A stretch of DNA of 64,000 bases, from positions 17,558,501 through 17,622,500 of the forward strand of contig NC_092674.1 of NCBI RefSeq assembly GCF_964355755.1, written 5' to 3'. Shown here one piece after another: positions 22,810 through 34,792 of the stretch. Source of the stretch: Antedon mediterranea (taxonomy: Eukaryota; Echinodermata; Crinoidea; Comatulida; Antedonidae). Position 1 is the stretch's first letter. Every line of letters starts with the position of its first letter. Below the pieces are notes generated by a model, which did no database searches, was not told where the DNA came from, and saw only the letters and a program-made list of their open reading frames with translations. The translations under genes were made by a program, and so were the position numbers.

Positions 22810-25197
22810 ATATTGTGTTAACATCATCTTATAGAGCCATAGTAACTAGTTACATCAAAAAATAAAAGTGTCGAAATTCGGCCATTTTCGAAAATTTTCC
22901 TGCGGGGGACCATCGGAATTTTATTGAAAAATGGAAACAATTTCCACTTTTTAAAATTCAAACATTATGCTATAATATTTCCATTTTTGCAAATATATTG
23001 TGCTAACATCATCTCATAGAGCCATAGTAAATAGTTATGTCAAAAAATAAAAGGGTCAAAATTTGGCCATTTTTCGAAAATTTGCCTACGGGACACCATA
23101 GGAATTTTTTCGAAAAATTGCAAAAATTTCCACTTTTCAAAATTCGATAATTATTCTATAATGTTGCCATTTATACAGATATATTTTGCTAACATTAACC
23201 AAAATGTCCACCGTTTAAAATTCAATTATTAGGCTATAATATTGCCATTTATGCACATATATTGTGTTAACATCATCTTATAAAGCCATAGTAACGAGTT
23301 ATGTCAAAAAATAAAAGGGTCGAAATTTGACCATTTTTCGAAAATTTTCCTTCGGAGGACCATAGTAATTTTTTTCAAAAATGGCCAAAATTTCCACTTT
23401 CTAAAATTCCAAAATTATGTTATAATATTGCCATTTATGCACATATTTTGTGGTAACATCATCTTATAGAGCCATAGTAACTAATTATGTCAAAAAACAA
23501 AAGGGTCGAAAAATGGAAAAATTTTCCACTTTTTCAAATTCAATAATTATGCTATAATATTGCCATTTATGCACATATATTGTGCTAACATCATCTTAAA
23601 GAGACATAGTAACTAGTTATGTCAAAAAATAAAAGGGTCGAAAAATGCCAAAATTTTCCACTTTTTAAAGTTAAATAATTATGCTATAATATTGCCATTA
23701 ATGCAAATATATTGTGCTAACATCCTCTTATAGAGCCATAGTAACTAGTTATGTTAAAAAATAAAAGGGTCGAAATTTGACCATTTTCCGAAAATTTCCC
23801 GTCGGGGGACGACAAGAATTTTTTCGAAAAATAACCAAAATGTCTACCATTTAAAATTCAATAATTTGGCTATAATATATCCATTTATGCACATATATTG
23901 TGTTAACATCATCTTATAGAGCCATAGTAACTAGTTATGTCAACAAATAAAAGTGTTGAAATTTTGCCATTTTCCGACAATTTCCCTGCGGGGACCAGAG
24001 GAAATTTTTTCGAGAAATAACCAAAATTTCCACTTTTTAAAATTCGAAAATTATGCTATAATATTGCCATTGATACAAATATATTGTGCTAACATGATCT
24101 TATAGAGCCATAGTAACTAGTTATGTCAAAAAATAAAAGGGTTGAAATTTGGCCATTTTCCAGAAATTTCCCTGCAGGGTCCATAGAAATTTTTTTCGAA
24201 AAATAGACAAAATTTCCACTTTTTGAAAATTCGATAATTATGCTATAATATTGCCATTTATGCAAATATATTGTGCTAACATCAACTTATAGAGACATAG
24301 CAACTAGTTATGTCAAAAAATAAATGGGTCAACATTTGGATATTTTCCAAAAATTTCGCTGCGGAGGACCATAGGAATTTTTTCCGAAAAATAGCAAACT
24401 GCGGTGTACCATAGGAATTTTTTCGAAAAATGGCAAAAATTTCCACTTTTCCAAATTCGAAAATTATGCTATAATGTTGCCATTTTCACAGATATATTTT
24501 GCTAACATCATCTTATAGAGCCATATAAACTAGTTATTTCAAAAAACAAAAGGGTCGAAAAATTGCATAGTTTCGAAAATTTTTCAGCGGGAGACCATAG
24601 GAATTTTTTTCGAAAAATGGCAAAAATTCCCAATTTTTAAGATTTAGTAATTATTCTATAATATTGCCATAATTTATGCACATATATTGTGTTAAAATCA
24701 TCTAATAGAGCGATCATAACTAGTTATGTCAAAAAATAAATGGGTCGAAATTTGGCCATTTTTCGAAATTTCTCTGCGGTGGACCACAGGAATTTTTTCG
24801 AAAAATAACCAAAATATCCACATTTTAAAATTCAATAATTAGGCTATAATATTGCCATTTATGCAAATATATTGTGCTAACATCATCTTATAGACCCATA
24901 GTTACTAGTTATATCAAAAAATAAAAGGGTCGAAATTTGGCCATTTTTCGAAAATTTTCCTTCGGAGGACCATAGGAATTTTTTTCAAAAATGGCCAAAA
25001 ATTTCCACTTTCTAAAATTCCAAAATTATGTTATAATATTGCCATTCATGCACATATTTTGTGCTAACATCATCTTATAGAGCCATAGCAACTAATTATG
25101 TCAAAAAAACAAAAGGGTCGAAAAATGGAAACATTTTCCACTTTTTCAAATTCAATAATTATGCTATAATATTGCCATTTATGCACATATATTGTGT
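22810..25197. repeat. ~185-bp satellite, higher-order unit 1
   Basis: Together with the element at 21851-22809 this forms a ~3.35-kb unit repeated, with very few differences, from 25198 onward. Non-standard junctions shared by both copies (for example the truncated monomer near 23195 and the repeated GCGG..TACCATAGG near 24400) prove block duplication rather than independent array growth. Confidence 0.93.
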
Positions 25198-26155
25198 TAG
25201 ACTTGCCCCAAGTCTGTATTATCTTTTTTTTTTATTTATTTGTTTTTATTTCAAGCGCGATTTTTGTCTGAAAATACAGACTTGTGAAACACGTATAGAA
25301 ATCGATTTGCAGACCGCAAACATCCGATAAGAATGACGTAGGTTATCATACCGTATTTGGCTATATGGGGCGGGCGGTATGTAAATATGGATTTCGAATC
25401 AACCAATGATCACTTTGTTTCAAAATGAAAAAGATCGAGTACGGACAGTGCTGAATGTACGATCGAGACTGTTGAAATATAAAATCGTAATGCCAAGTTG
25501 TTTTGTTTATTAATTGTTTAGTCCTTGGCCTAGGCCTCTTTCGTAGGTCCTACTCAACTCGCACGTATGACCTGCCAAATAAAACGCCAATAAAGTAGGC
25601 CTACATACCACCGGCACACAACAGGGCTACACCACCACACAGAACAGGAGAGGGTCTGGGTGGGAATTAAATCAAAATTATCTCCGCGTAATAAATGATC
25701 CATTCAATGTTTGATTTGCGGAGAAGCTAGCCTATCATATCAAGACGAGTTTTCATGTTCTTGGGAAAAATCCCATCAAATGTTTACCAGACTACTAGGC
25801 CTAGGCATATTAAAATAATTTCTAGCCTTCAGAAACTTTCATAAATGTACCCAAGTACACATTGTCTAAACGTAACATAGCGCATGCGCATCATCTTAGT
25901 TGTTGAGTCTTTGAAATTCTGAAATATGAATATTTAAAACGGTGTACGAGTGAGTAGCCAATCGCATGCAGCTGAAACTAGTCAACCGGATAATCGTATG
26001 CACCAAGAATTCTTGGTGTCAAACCACGTGACTTGTGCGTGTTTCCCCAGACGGAGTATTCAAAATCAAGTAGTATACGTATGAAACTCCATATGTGCCA
26101 AAATATTTATCTTTTTACTAATATTAAGACAAAACTCCGTCTGGAACCCAGACTA
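25198..26155. mobile_element. Palindromic-ended element, copy 2
   Basis: 958-bp near-identical copy of 21851-22809, including the same ATATTGTGT flanks. It was copied as part of the 3.35-kb higher-order unit and not by a new transposition, since the flanking satellite is shared as well. Small differences are a T-run length and a few substitutions. Confidence 0.85.
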
Positions 26156-28016
26156 ATATTGTGTTAACATCATCTTATAGAGCCATAGTAACTAGTTACA
26201 TCAAAAAATAAAAGTGTCGAAATTCGGCCATTTTCGAAAATTTTCCTGCGGGGGACCATCGGAATTTTATTGAAAAATGGAAACAATTTCCACTTTTTAA
26301 AATTCAAACATTATGCTATAATATTTCCATTTTTGCAAATATATTGTGCTAACATCATCTCATAGAGCCATAGTAAATAGTTATGTCAAAAAATAAAAGG
26401 GTCAAAATTTGGCCATTTTTCGAAAATTTGCCTACGGGACACCATAGGAATTTTTTCGAAAAATTGCAAAAATTTCCACTTTTCAAAATTCGATAATTAT
26501 TCTATAATGTTGCCATTTATACAGATATATTTTGCTAACATTAACCAAAATGTCCACCGTTTAAAATTCAATTATTAGGCTATAATATTGCCATTTATGC
26601 ACATATATTGTGTTAACATCATCTTATAAAGCCATAGTAACGAGTTATGTCAAAAAATAAAAGGGTCGAAATTTGACCATTTTTCGAAAATTTTCCTTCG
26701 GAGGACCATAGTAATTTTTTTCAAAAATGGCCAAAATTTCCACTTTCTAAAATTCCAAAATTATGTTATAATATTGCCATTTATGCACATATTTTGTGGT
26801 AACATCATCTTATAGAGCCATAGTAACTAATTATGTCAAAAAACAAAAGGGTCGAAAAATGGAAAAATTTTCCACTTTTTCAAATTCAATAATTATGCTA
26901 TAATATTGCCATTTATGCACATATATTGTGCTAACATCATCTTAAAGAGACATAGTAACTAGTTATGTCAAAAAATAAAAGGGTCGAAAAATGCCAAAAT
27001 TTTCCACTTTTTAAAGTTAAATAATTATGCTATAATATTGCCATTAATGCAAATATATTGTGCTAACATCCTCTTATAGAGCCATAGTAACTAGTTATGT
27101 TAAAAAATAAAAGGGTCGAAATTTGGCCATTTTCCGAAAATTTCCCGTCGGGGGACGACAAGAATTTTTTCGAAAAATAACCAAAATGTCTACCATTTAA
27201 AATTCAATAATTTGGCTATAATATATCCATTTATGCACATATATTGTGTTAACATCATCTTATAGAGCCATAGTAACTAGTTATGTCAACAAATAAAAGT
27301 GTTGAAATTTTGCCATTTTCCGACAATTTCCCTGCGGGGACCAGAGGAAATTTTTTCGAGAAATAACCAAAATTTCCACTTTTTAAAATTCGAAAATTAT
27401 GCTATAATATTGCCATTGATACAAATATATTGTGCTAACATGATCTTATAGAGCCATAGTAACTAGTTATGTCAAAAAATAAAAGGGTTGAAATTTGGCC
27501 ATTTTCCAGAAATTTCCCTGCAGGGTCCATAGAAATTTTTTTCGAAAAATAGACAAAATTTCCACTTTTTGAAAATTCGATAATTATGCTATAATATTGC
27601 CATTTATGCAAATATATTGTGCTAACATCAACTTATAGAGACATAGCAACTAGTTATGTCAAAAAATAAATGGGTCAACATTTGGATATTTTCCAAAAAT
27701 TTCGCTGCGGAGGACCATAGGAATTTTTTCCGAAAAATAGCAAACTGCGGGGTACCATAGGAATTTTTTCGAAAAATGGCAAAAATTTCCACTTTTCCAA
27801 ATTCGAAAATTATGCTATAATGTTGCCATTTTCACAGATATATTTTGCTAACATCATCTTATAGAGCCATATAAACTAGTTATTTCAAAAAACAAAAGGG
27901 TCGAAAAATTGCCATGTTTCGACAATTTTTCTGCGGGGGACCATAGGAATTTTTTCGAAAAATGGCAAAAATTCCCAATTTTTTAAATTTAGTAATTATT
28001 CTATAATATTGCCATT
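26156..28016. repeat. ~185-bp satellite, higher-order unit 2
   Basis: Repeats 22810-24670 at an offset of about 3346 bp, then is cut at 28016 by the inverted-repeat element. The interrupted monomer resumes at 31809. Confidence 0.93.
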
Positions 28017-28192
28017 CGGCCGTTCCAAGTCAAATCCACGTAACTCGCATTTTGGTCAATTTTGAGATTTTTACATTTGGGGAATTATTACAAATTTATG
28101 AACAACCTGTAAAAATGTCAGGTTTCAGAGATCATTATTTTTAGAGATAGTACCACGTACCTTTAAGCAAAAAACAAATAATTCTGGTATTT

Positions 28193-28240
28193 TCCAAGGC
28201 AAAACAACGTATCTACCAGATACGTTGTTCTGCCACGGAA
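28193..28240. repeat. Long hairpin built from the TIR motif
   Basis: Two 23-nt arms (TTCCAAGGCAAAACAACGTA.. and its near-complement) around a 2-3-nt centre, with about three mismatches. Each arm is a copy of the element's inner terminal motif, so this is a head-to-head pair of putative transposase sites. Confidence 0.8.
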
Positions 28241-28370
28241 ATGCATACGATTTTTGCTTCAAATTCTCACAATCAGCTAACTTACATGATGTTGATACAG
28301 AAACCGCTGATGCATGACGATATGCATAGCAACGATCTTAACTAAAAGTAAAAGATATATTAAACAAGCA

Positions 28371-28435
28371 CGAATGTGCAATACTCGGGGTACAGCGAAA
28401 GAAGCTGTAATGACGTAAAGACCGGATGTAACGTA
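28371..28435. repeat. Dispersed repeat with GGGGTACAGCGAAAGAAGCT core
   Basis: AACAAGCACGAATGTG followed by GGGGTACAGCGAAAGAAGCT and GTAATGACGT. The core recurs at about 29548-29575 and 43233-43280. Likely a short interspersed element fragment; no coding content. Confidence 0.6.
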
Positions 28436-28521
28436 ACATACACATCAATAACCGCGCTACCAAATACGGCTATACGGTACCATCTTCGAGACGTGATATG
28501 GCTGCATCCGGTATGAAATTA

Positions 28522-28607
28522 AAAAATCCGGCTCTATAGCTTTGAGGACATGTCCCTGTAGTATATTCATGCTAAATCCGAGCTCAATACTACAACGAAA
28601 GGTAGGA
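28522..28607. repeat. 85-bp direct repeat, left copy
   Basis: Starts AAAAATCCGGCTCTATAGCT and ends ACTACAACGAA. A near-identical copy lies at 30061-30150. The two bracket the LINE and SINE cluster. Confidence 0.75.
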
Positions 28608-28681
28608 GTATTTACCGATTACACAAAATAAATATTTAAAAAAATAATAAAAAATAAGATATACTGTGTATAATTATCATA

Positions 28682-28927
28682 TTGCGTAAAGGACGCCTTG
28701 AAACTTTCATCCGTCGGGCTGGTAAAATGATTGGTCTGGAACTGCCTTCCTTTACCGATGTGCACCTAGAACACCTCCAGAAAGATTTCGAACGCATTGA
28801 GTCGGATGCCTCTCATCCTCTCCACAAAGTAATCATAGACCAACTTAATCCAAGTGGTAGATTGAGGCTCCTCAGTGTGAAAACAAATCGATTTGCTAAA
28901 TCCTTTATTCCCTCCGGTATCATCTAG
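28682..28927 (+). pseudogene. LINE reverse-transcriptase C-terminal fragment
   Basis: Open stretch of ~80 codons without an ATG. Its sequence order (an RRAGKMIGLELPS segment, then a helix, SHPLHKVI, and TNRFAKSFIPSGI) is the conserved C-terminal tail seen after the RT domain in CR1/L2/Rex-type non-LTR elements. Everything upstream, including the catalytic motifs, is missing. About 70 bp of flanking sequence (28615-28688) recurs at 29036-29106, so the fragment lies inside a duplicated SINE tail. Confidence 0.65.
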
Positions 28928-29033
28928 TACAACAGGAAGTCAAGAAGATAATTTTATCTTGTAATTTTTTAGATGTTTTTATGCTATATTTGTTTTTATT
29001 GTGTGTTCTTTGTTATTATGTGTAAAAGTGATA

Positions 29034-29216
29034 ATTACCGATTACACAAAATAAGTATTTTAAAAAATAATAATAAGATATACTGTGTATAATTATCATA
29101 TTGCGTATACAGTACTTTTCACCATAAAGTTTAAAAAAAAAGGTTTAGCCCGGGCTCGAACCAGGTACCTTCTACGTATTGAGCAAACGTTATAACCACT
29201 ACGCCAAGAAGCCGCA
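29034..29216 (-). repeat. tRNA-Val-like SINE, copy 1
   Basis: Minus strand: head 29213-29142 has an A box (GGCGTAGTGGTTA) and B box (GGTTCGAGCCC) and resembles tRNA-Val(AAC) in its D arm and anticodon region. The tail follows through TATACGCAATATGATAATTA to GTGTAATCGGTAATTA near 29034. The anticodon region is degenerate, so this is a SINE and not a functional tRNA. Confidence 0.65.
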
Positions 29217-29574
29217 TATAACTACATAACGCTGTGGTGTGTGTCACACATTGTGGCTTCTTAATTAAACAAATTAATTAACAAAAAAGCACGAATTATT
29301 ATTATTATTATTATTTATTGCCAATAACCAGTTACAAACAAACAAAACACAGAGACTAAGGGAGTAGGCAGGAACCTAAAAGTGAACCTAATCACTATAA
29401 CAAGAGTTCAGGTTCCGTACTCCCAAAGTAACAACAATGATATAAAATAAACTATATAAAAATATTTAAAAAACAAATAGACGAATCAACAGTGTCAATA
29501 TAAAATAAACGGATAAAATACATAATAGTCGATTCAACAAAGTCAATATTCGGGGTACAGCGAAAGAAGCTGTA

Positions 29575-29692
29575 TATAGACGTATACAATTATTTCACCA
29601 TAAAGTAAAAGAAACCCGAGGTTTCGCCAGGGCTCGAACCGGGACCTTCTGCGTGTTAAGCAGACTTGACAACCACTACACTACGAAAGCCA
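29575..29692 (-). repeat. tRNA-Val-like SINE head, copy 2
   Basis: Minus strand 29692-29621 reads as a cloverleaf-like tRNA-Val(AAC) relative, with GTAGTGTAGTGGTT, TGCTTAACACGCA (anticodon AAC) and GGTTCGAGCCC. The acceptor stem has two mispairs (GGCTTTC against CGAAACC). It is the best preserved of the three, but still more likely a pseudogene or SINE head than an expressed tRNA. Confidence 0.6.
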
Positions 29693-29788
29693 CTTACACT
29701 AAAAATGTGGGTTACAGAAAGTTTTTTAATCCATTTAAATTACAAATAAATATGGTAATAAGCACAAAGAAAAATAAAAATGTGTAAA

Positions 29789-29978
29789 AGTGATAATTAC
29801 CGATTACACAAAATAAGTATTTAAAAAAATTATAAAAATAAGATATACTGTGTGTAATTATCATATTGCGTATACAGTACTTTTCACCATAACGTTTAAA
29901 AAAAAGGTTTCGTCCGGGCTCGAACCAGGTACCTTCTGCGTGTTAAGCAAACGTGATAACCACTACGCCAAGAATCCG
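29789..29978 (-). repeat. tRNA-Val-like SINE, copy 3
   Basis: Same organisation as copy 1 on the minus strand: head 29975-29904 with GGCGTAGTGGTTATCACG, TGCTTAACACGCA and GGTTCGAGCCC; tail to GTGTAATCGGTAATTA at about 29789. The flanking ACATAACGCTGTGGTGTGTG stretch is shared with copy 1, so a block was duplicated. Confidence 0.65.
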
Positions 29979-30060
29979 CATATAACCATATAACTACATA
30001 ACGCTGTGGTGTGTGTCACACATTGTGGATTCTTAATTAAACAAATTAATTAACAAAAAA

Positions 30061-30150
30061 TTAAAAATCCGGCTCTATAGCTTTGAGGACATGTCCCTGT
30101 AGTATGTTCATGCCAAATCCCAGCTCAATACTACAACGAATAAGGGAGGA
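30061..30150. repeat. 85-bp direct repeat, right copy
   Basis: Near-identical to 28522-28607. After it come a short segment with GGGGTACCCGAGTAAC-type sequence (around 30230) and the tetranucleotide-repeat element. Confidence 0.75.
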
Positions 30151-30296
30151 GTAGTACTTTAAAAATCGCACTTTTTACTCAATAGTGTCCAGATGGAGGA
30201 AGAAGAGGAGAAAATGAGTAAGTCCTAGACTCGGGTACCCCGAGTAACAATACTAGGCTTATTAGGCTAGACAACTAATTTAATGTATTACATTTT

Positions 30297-31075
30297 TAGT
30301 CGCGTGGAAGCGACTCTATAGTTCACTATGTCGGTCGGTCGGTCTGTCTGTCGGTCTGTCTGTCGGTTTGTCTGTCTGTCTGTCGGTCCGGTATCACTAT
30401 GCGTTTTATCGCTTTATGACCTTATCTTGATATCAGTTTAATCTAGCTAAGTCAATTTTTCACAGAATATTCCTTATGGCCAGGAATCGATGTGGTTATG
30501 TTTTCACGGTGCGCAATAAAAAATTACGCGGTCTACGCACGATTTAACGAAATCACGTTTGTAATCATATCTTAACAACCATGAATCACAATTAAATAAA
30601 ATTTGGTACTCATAAATTTCAGGGCATAAATCATCATATGGCAATACAATTACGTGCGTAGCGCATGTAACGCATGCGTACGCGCGCTTAAAATTTTCAA
30701 AATTTATTTTCGATGAAATAAGAGTACGTTTCAGGCAATTTTAAGCGTTTACAAAATTGCCATGAGTGCGCAGATTTTTGCGCGCGCACGGCGCGTAAAA
30801 TGTTATTGCGCACTCTTTTTGCCCGATTTCTGTTTTCTTGACTTACTTTTCAACTCGAAATTACGTTATACGAGTACGTCAAAAGTGACAGGCTACGCAC
30901 GTGTAAATTAAAAAAATATAAATGTTTTTAAACATTTCAACATTTTTAAACATGTTCAGTAATTTCGGTCAGTATAGTTCACTATGTCGGTCGGTCCGTC
31001 TGTCTGTCGGTCTGTCTGTCTGTCGGTCTGTTTGTCTGTCGGTCCGGTATCACTATGCATTGTAGCACGCGACTT
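30297..31075. mobile_element. Putative small element with paired GTCG/GTCT microsatellites
   Basis: Left edge AGTCGCGTGGAAGCGACT; right edge ...GTAGCACGCGACTTA, giving an imperfect inverted AGTCGCGTG at both ends. Two near-identical blocks (AGTTCACTATGTCGGTCGG, a (GTCK)n run, then GGTCCGGTATCACTATGC) lie at 30321-30403 and 30970-31057. Between them the sequence is rich in CGCG-containing motifs. No reading frame. Its mobile nature is inferred from end symmetry only. Confidence 0.45.
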
Positions 31076-31473
31076 AATGGCTGTTGGCCTTGTTTTTAAA
31101 GAATTAACTGTATTTACGAAAAAGTTCAGGCAACCTTGAAACTAGGCTAGGCTATTATTTTTGACAGACCTACCTAATCTAGCCTAGGCCTAGGCCTAGA
31201 CCCCAGTACTGTCAATGGAAATAGGCTAGGCCTAGGCTAGTAGGACGGCCGTTTTTTCATTGTTGTACGTAGGCCTTGTAGTAGCAGGCTAGTAGGTAGG
31301 CTATAACATAATGAATGTAAGTAAGTCGATATCCTAAATAGTAGATCAAAATGGCTAAGCCTAGCTTCAAATGCACTCTTTGTAAAGCCTACCTAGTTCG
31401 TAGGCATTATTAGTGATCGCAGCCCTCCCTGTTGTTCAAAAAGAATTTCAATCCATTGTTTTTAAAATAACCA

Positions 31474-31800
31474 CAGTTACGTTGTTTTGCCATGGAATGA
31501 CCACTGTTACGTTGTTTTGCCACAGAATATCGCAGTTACGTTGTTTTGCCTCAGAAATGACTTTCATTCTATGCCCGTCATTTCCAAGGCAAAACAACGT
31601 ATCGGTTAAAAGCGGTAATAACTTTGATCAAATTGTATAAATTATTTAATATTTTGTATTTAATAATAATTATTATTTATTTATACTCATGCAAAATTTC
31701 ACATCATTACGATAATTTGTTTCTGAAATGCAAACACTCAAACTTCAATTACAATTTTTCTCGAAAAGCAAAATTTTGTAGTTACGTTGTTTTGCCTTGG
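31474..31800. promoter_or_regulatory. Subterminal repeat cluster of the 28017-31808 element
   Basis: GTTACGTTGTTTTGCC appears at about 31476, 31506 and 31535, in inverted form at about 31583-31602 (TTCCAAGGCAAAACAACGTA), and again at the terminus (31781-31797). The left end has the hairpin pair at 28193-28240. Repeated copies of one motif at both ends suggest transposase binding sites. Confidence 0.55.
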
Positions 31801-31808
31801 AACGGCCG

Positions 31809-32110
31809 CATTTATGCACATATATTGTGTTAACATCATCTAATAGAGCGATCATAACTAGTTATGTCAAAAAATAAATGGGTCGAAATTTGGCCATTTT
31901 TCGAAATTTCCCTGCGGGGGACCACAGGAATTTTTTCGAAAAATAACCAAAATATCCACATTTTAAAATTCAATAATTAGGCTATAATATTGCCATTTAT
32001 GCACATATATTGTGTTAAAATAACGAGTTATGTTAAAAAATAAAAGGATCGAAATTTGGCCTTTTTGCGAAAATTTCCCTTCCCTATATTTTGATAACAT
32101 CATCTTATAA
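31809..32110. repeat. ~185-bp satellite, last block of the array
   Basis: One full and one truncated monomer, resuming exactly where 28016 stopped and fading out at ATAACATCATCTTATAACG near 32110. Confidence 0.88.
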
Positions 32111-33044
32111 CGTCATCTATATATAAATTTACGTAAGGGCAAAATTCGGTAAATCGCGCGTTATTTCTAGAATGTTTACTCGATGGTATATAAAGTTGGT
32201 TCGTACTTTCGGTACTGATTTTAACCACCTGATGTAACCCAGTTTACTAATTAAATTGAGTTCGATAATTAGTTATTGACGATTAAAACGAATTTAGGTT
32301 CAACGATTTGCTCCAAATAGGGGTGTTTTTCGATCGTGGTATACAGTGTCCAATGGATGTCCGTCTTGAAAAATACCCGCAGACGATAATACGAGGATGC
32401 TTCGCATTTTCCTATCTCCTCCTACGATAATTGTTTTTAATGGCTGAAAACCGGTTGAACAGCTCGAGTACAGCATCATAATGTTGAAGACAGGCCGATT
32501 TTCTTTAAAAAATACTATTTTGATAGATTTAATATACATTTATACAAATGTATTGATTTGCGATGAATGGAACATTCCAATCTCTGTTCCACAAGTGTCT
32601 ATTCCCTCAGGCGTTGTAAAGGCAAGTGCTGTATACTCATAACAGAAATTCGATCCATTTTTTTCTTCAATCTGTGCTGCAGAGGTTGGATATAGATTTT
32701 TTTTAACGGATAATAATGAGCTAGCGTTTTCTGTCGCCGCGGGCGTATATTATGTACAAATCTTTATTATTGCAGTTAAACCACCCCGGGAACCACCCAC
32801 ATTATCACCCTTCCCTCACTGGCATGAGTAGCGTTGTAAAGCCAGTAGAGGATAGGCCTACGGTGGTACGAAGGATCAACAACAACTTCGGGTGGGTAGG
32901 GTAGGAACCAACTTAAGTATGAATTGGCTCTAGAAACAATTGAAAACCATTAGGCCTACTAATTAAGTTGAGTTAGATAATTTAATATTTATTAACGATT
33001 AAATCGAATTTATGATTTGCCCCGAATAGAGAGGTGGTTTTCAC
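32111..33044. other. Non-coding stretch with a diverged internal duplication
   Basis: I see no gene. The segment around 32240-32345 (ACTAATTAAATTGAG.., GACGATTAAAACGAATTTA, GATTTGCTCC) recurs in diverged form at 32955-33044, i.e. an old ~700-bp direct duplication. An unrecognised 79-codon minus-strand open stretch at 32300-32539 lacks any family signature. Confidence 0.5.
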
Positions 33045-34792
33045 AAAGGCCGGTATTCATGAAAGGGGACTATCCTTAGTCCTGGACTATCTAGTCCAGG
33101 ACTAAGGATAATCCTGGACTATCCTTGACATGGTATTCATGAAACCTGGACTAAATAGTCCTGGATTAAGCCATGGAAAATTACAGCAGCTAGGTGGTCC
33201 ATGATGTTTCCTTTTAAACTTGTTCTAAACACGCTAGCATTGCAATCGCGTACTACGCGTCCAGGGTATAATTTACCCGGCACAAGTTCAACTAGAGGTC
33301 AGATTATAGGTTCAGTATGTGTACACGTGTGACAGATGCCTGATGAATAAATAGTAACATAAAAGAACTAATTTTGCCATTAAACCAGAAGCATAAATGA
33401 AATTATTGGAAAAAAAAGTAAGTCTTGAATATTTAAAGAAGACTCTTGTGTAATTTTATTTGAGTTTCATTTAAAGAAATTGGATTTTAAGGCGAACTTC
33501 AGGCCTAGGCCTACCCTACCTCTCTCTAGTAGGCCTACCTAGACTAGCCTAGGCGCAACTACTATCTAGGCCTAGTATTCCCACCCACTATTCTAGTCCT
33601 AGGCCTACACTAGTTTCACTAAAACTATGGCCTATTATACCTAGCCTAGGCCTAGTTCCAGTAGTAACTACTGTCTACTCTTTAGATCTAGACTAGCCTA
33701 CTAACTAGGCCTATTATTATAATATATATAGGAGGATTTATAGGCAGACTCCTACTACTGCTACTACTACTAGTTCTAGCCTAGGCCTAGCTAGTAGTAT
33801 TACTAATTTTGTCGTTTTTTATATTTTGTTTAAAAAAATGGGTTCATCATTTGTTATTATTAATTAATCTGTTACAGTAGGTTGATTCATAATAATAATA
33901 TGATTAAATAAAAAAAAAATAGGCCTAACCTAGCTAACTGCAACCTTGCCTATCTAGTTCCTACTATTAGACTAGATTAGAGCAATAGCCTGCCTTCTAC
34001 TAGCTACTGGCCAGGGTAGTCTCTCCTGGTAGTAGGCATAACAATAACATGCATTATTTAATTGAAGATCTGTGTTCAATAAGATTTACAATGAGATATC
34101 ACATTTAAATAGTGCACTACATTTTATATATAATTATTTCAAATGTTTTATTTGTTTTTTGTTAAATGGTGAACCTAGCATACAGTATGCATGATGACCA
34201 TAATTCAAGGGGCCCTCATATAAATACATAAAATAAACAAATAAATATAGCAAAGCAACAAAAAACAGAGAAATAAGAAAAACATGTTCAAAAGAAATAT
34301 TGATTAAAAAGTAATTTCACAGGAAAATATGAAAAAAAAACAATAATACAGTTACTAATTTCCAATATTGTAAATTTCCTCTTTTTTTTTATCTACACAG
34401 ATTTTCAAGTTAGCAAGGCATCAACATTGTTTAAATACTGTTATTATACTACTATTTTCATTGTTGGAGCTGTGATTGAAAAATTATCACAGAGTATAAA
34501 CTGGCTCGACTGCAGAATTGAGAATCGGACATAAATAATTGAAGATGATGACCATCTTTTAGTATAAACAAAACTATTTTGATGACAATTGTATATATAT
34601 GTATTTCAGTCACAAATTATTTATCTAAATAAACATTGAACAGAATTCTGTGATCTGAACATGAATGTACATGCTGACAAAACTACAGTAATAATATGGT
34701 ATTTTAATTTATTTATTTACTGTTTTTGAATAATAAAACAATACAGTAATTTAAAAAGTTTCATTTGTTGTTTTTATATGGATATTCTTATT

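Larger units (their letters stand above)
28017..31808. mobile_element. 3.8-kb terminal-inverted-repeat element with CATT duplication
   Basis: Begins CGGCCGTTCCAAGTCAAATC and ends with the complement of CGGCCGTTCCAAGGCAAAAC. The ~29-nt inverted repeats have about four mismatches. CATT flanks both sides (28013-28016 and 31809-31812), and removing the insertion restores a normal satellite ...GCCATTTATGC... The inner side of the repeat (AAGGCAAAACAACGTA) recurs several times near both ends, a subterminal-repeat layout typical of transposase binding. No transposase gene is visible; the interior holds a LINE fragment, tRNA-like SINEs and simple repeats. A 4-bp duplication is known for Sola, Chapaev and Ginger elements among others; I cannot choose between them. 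Confidence 0.78.

Noticed and set aside
32300-32539. 79-codon minus-strand open frame
   Set aside because: No family signature, no flanking splice signals and no second copy; cannot be told from chance.
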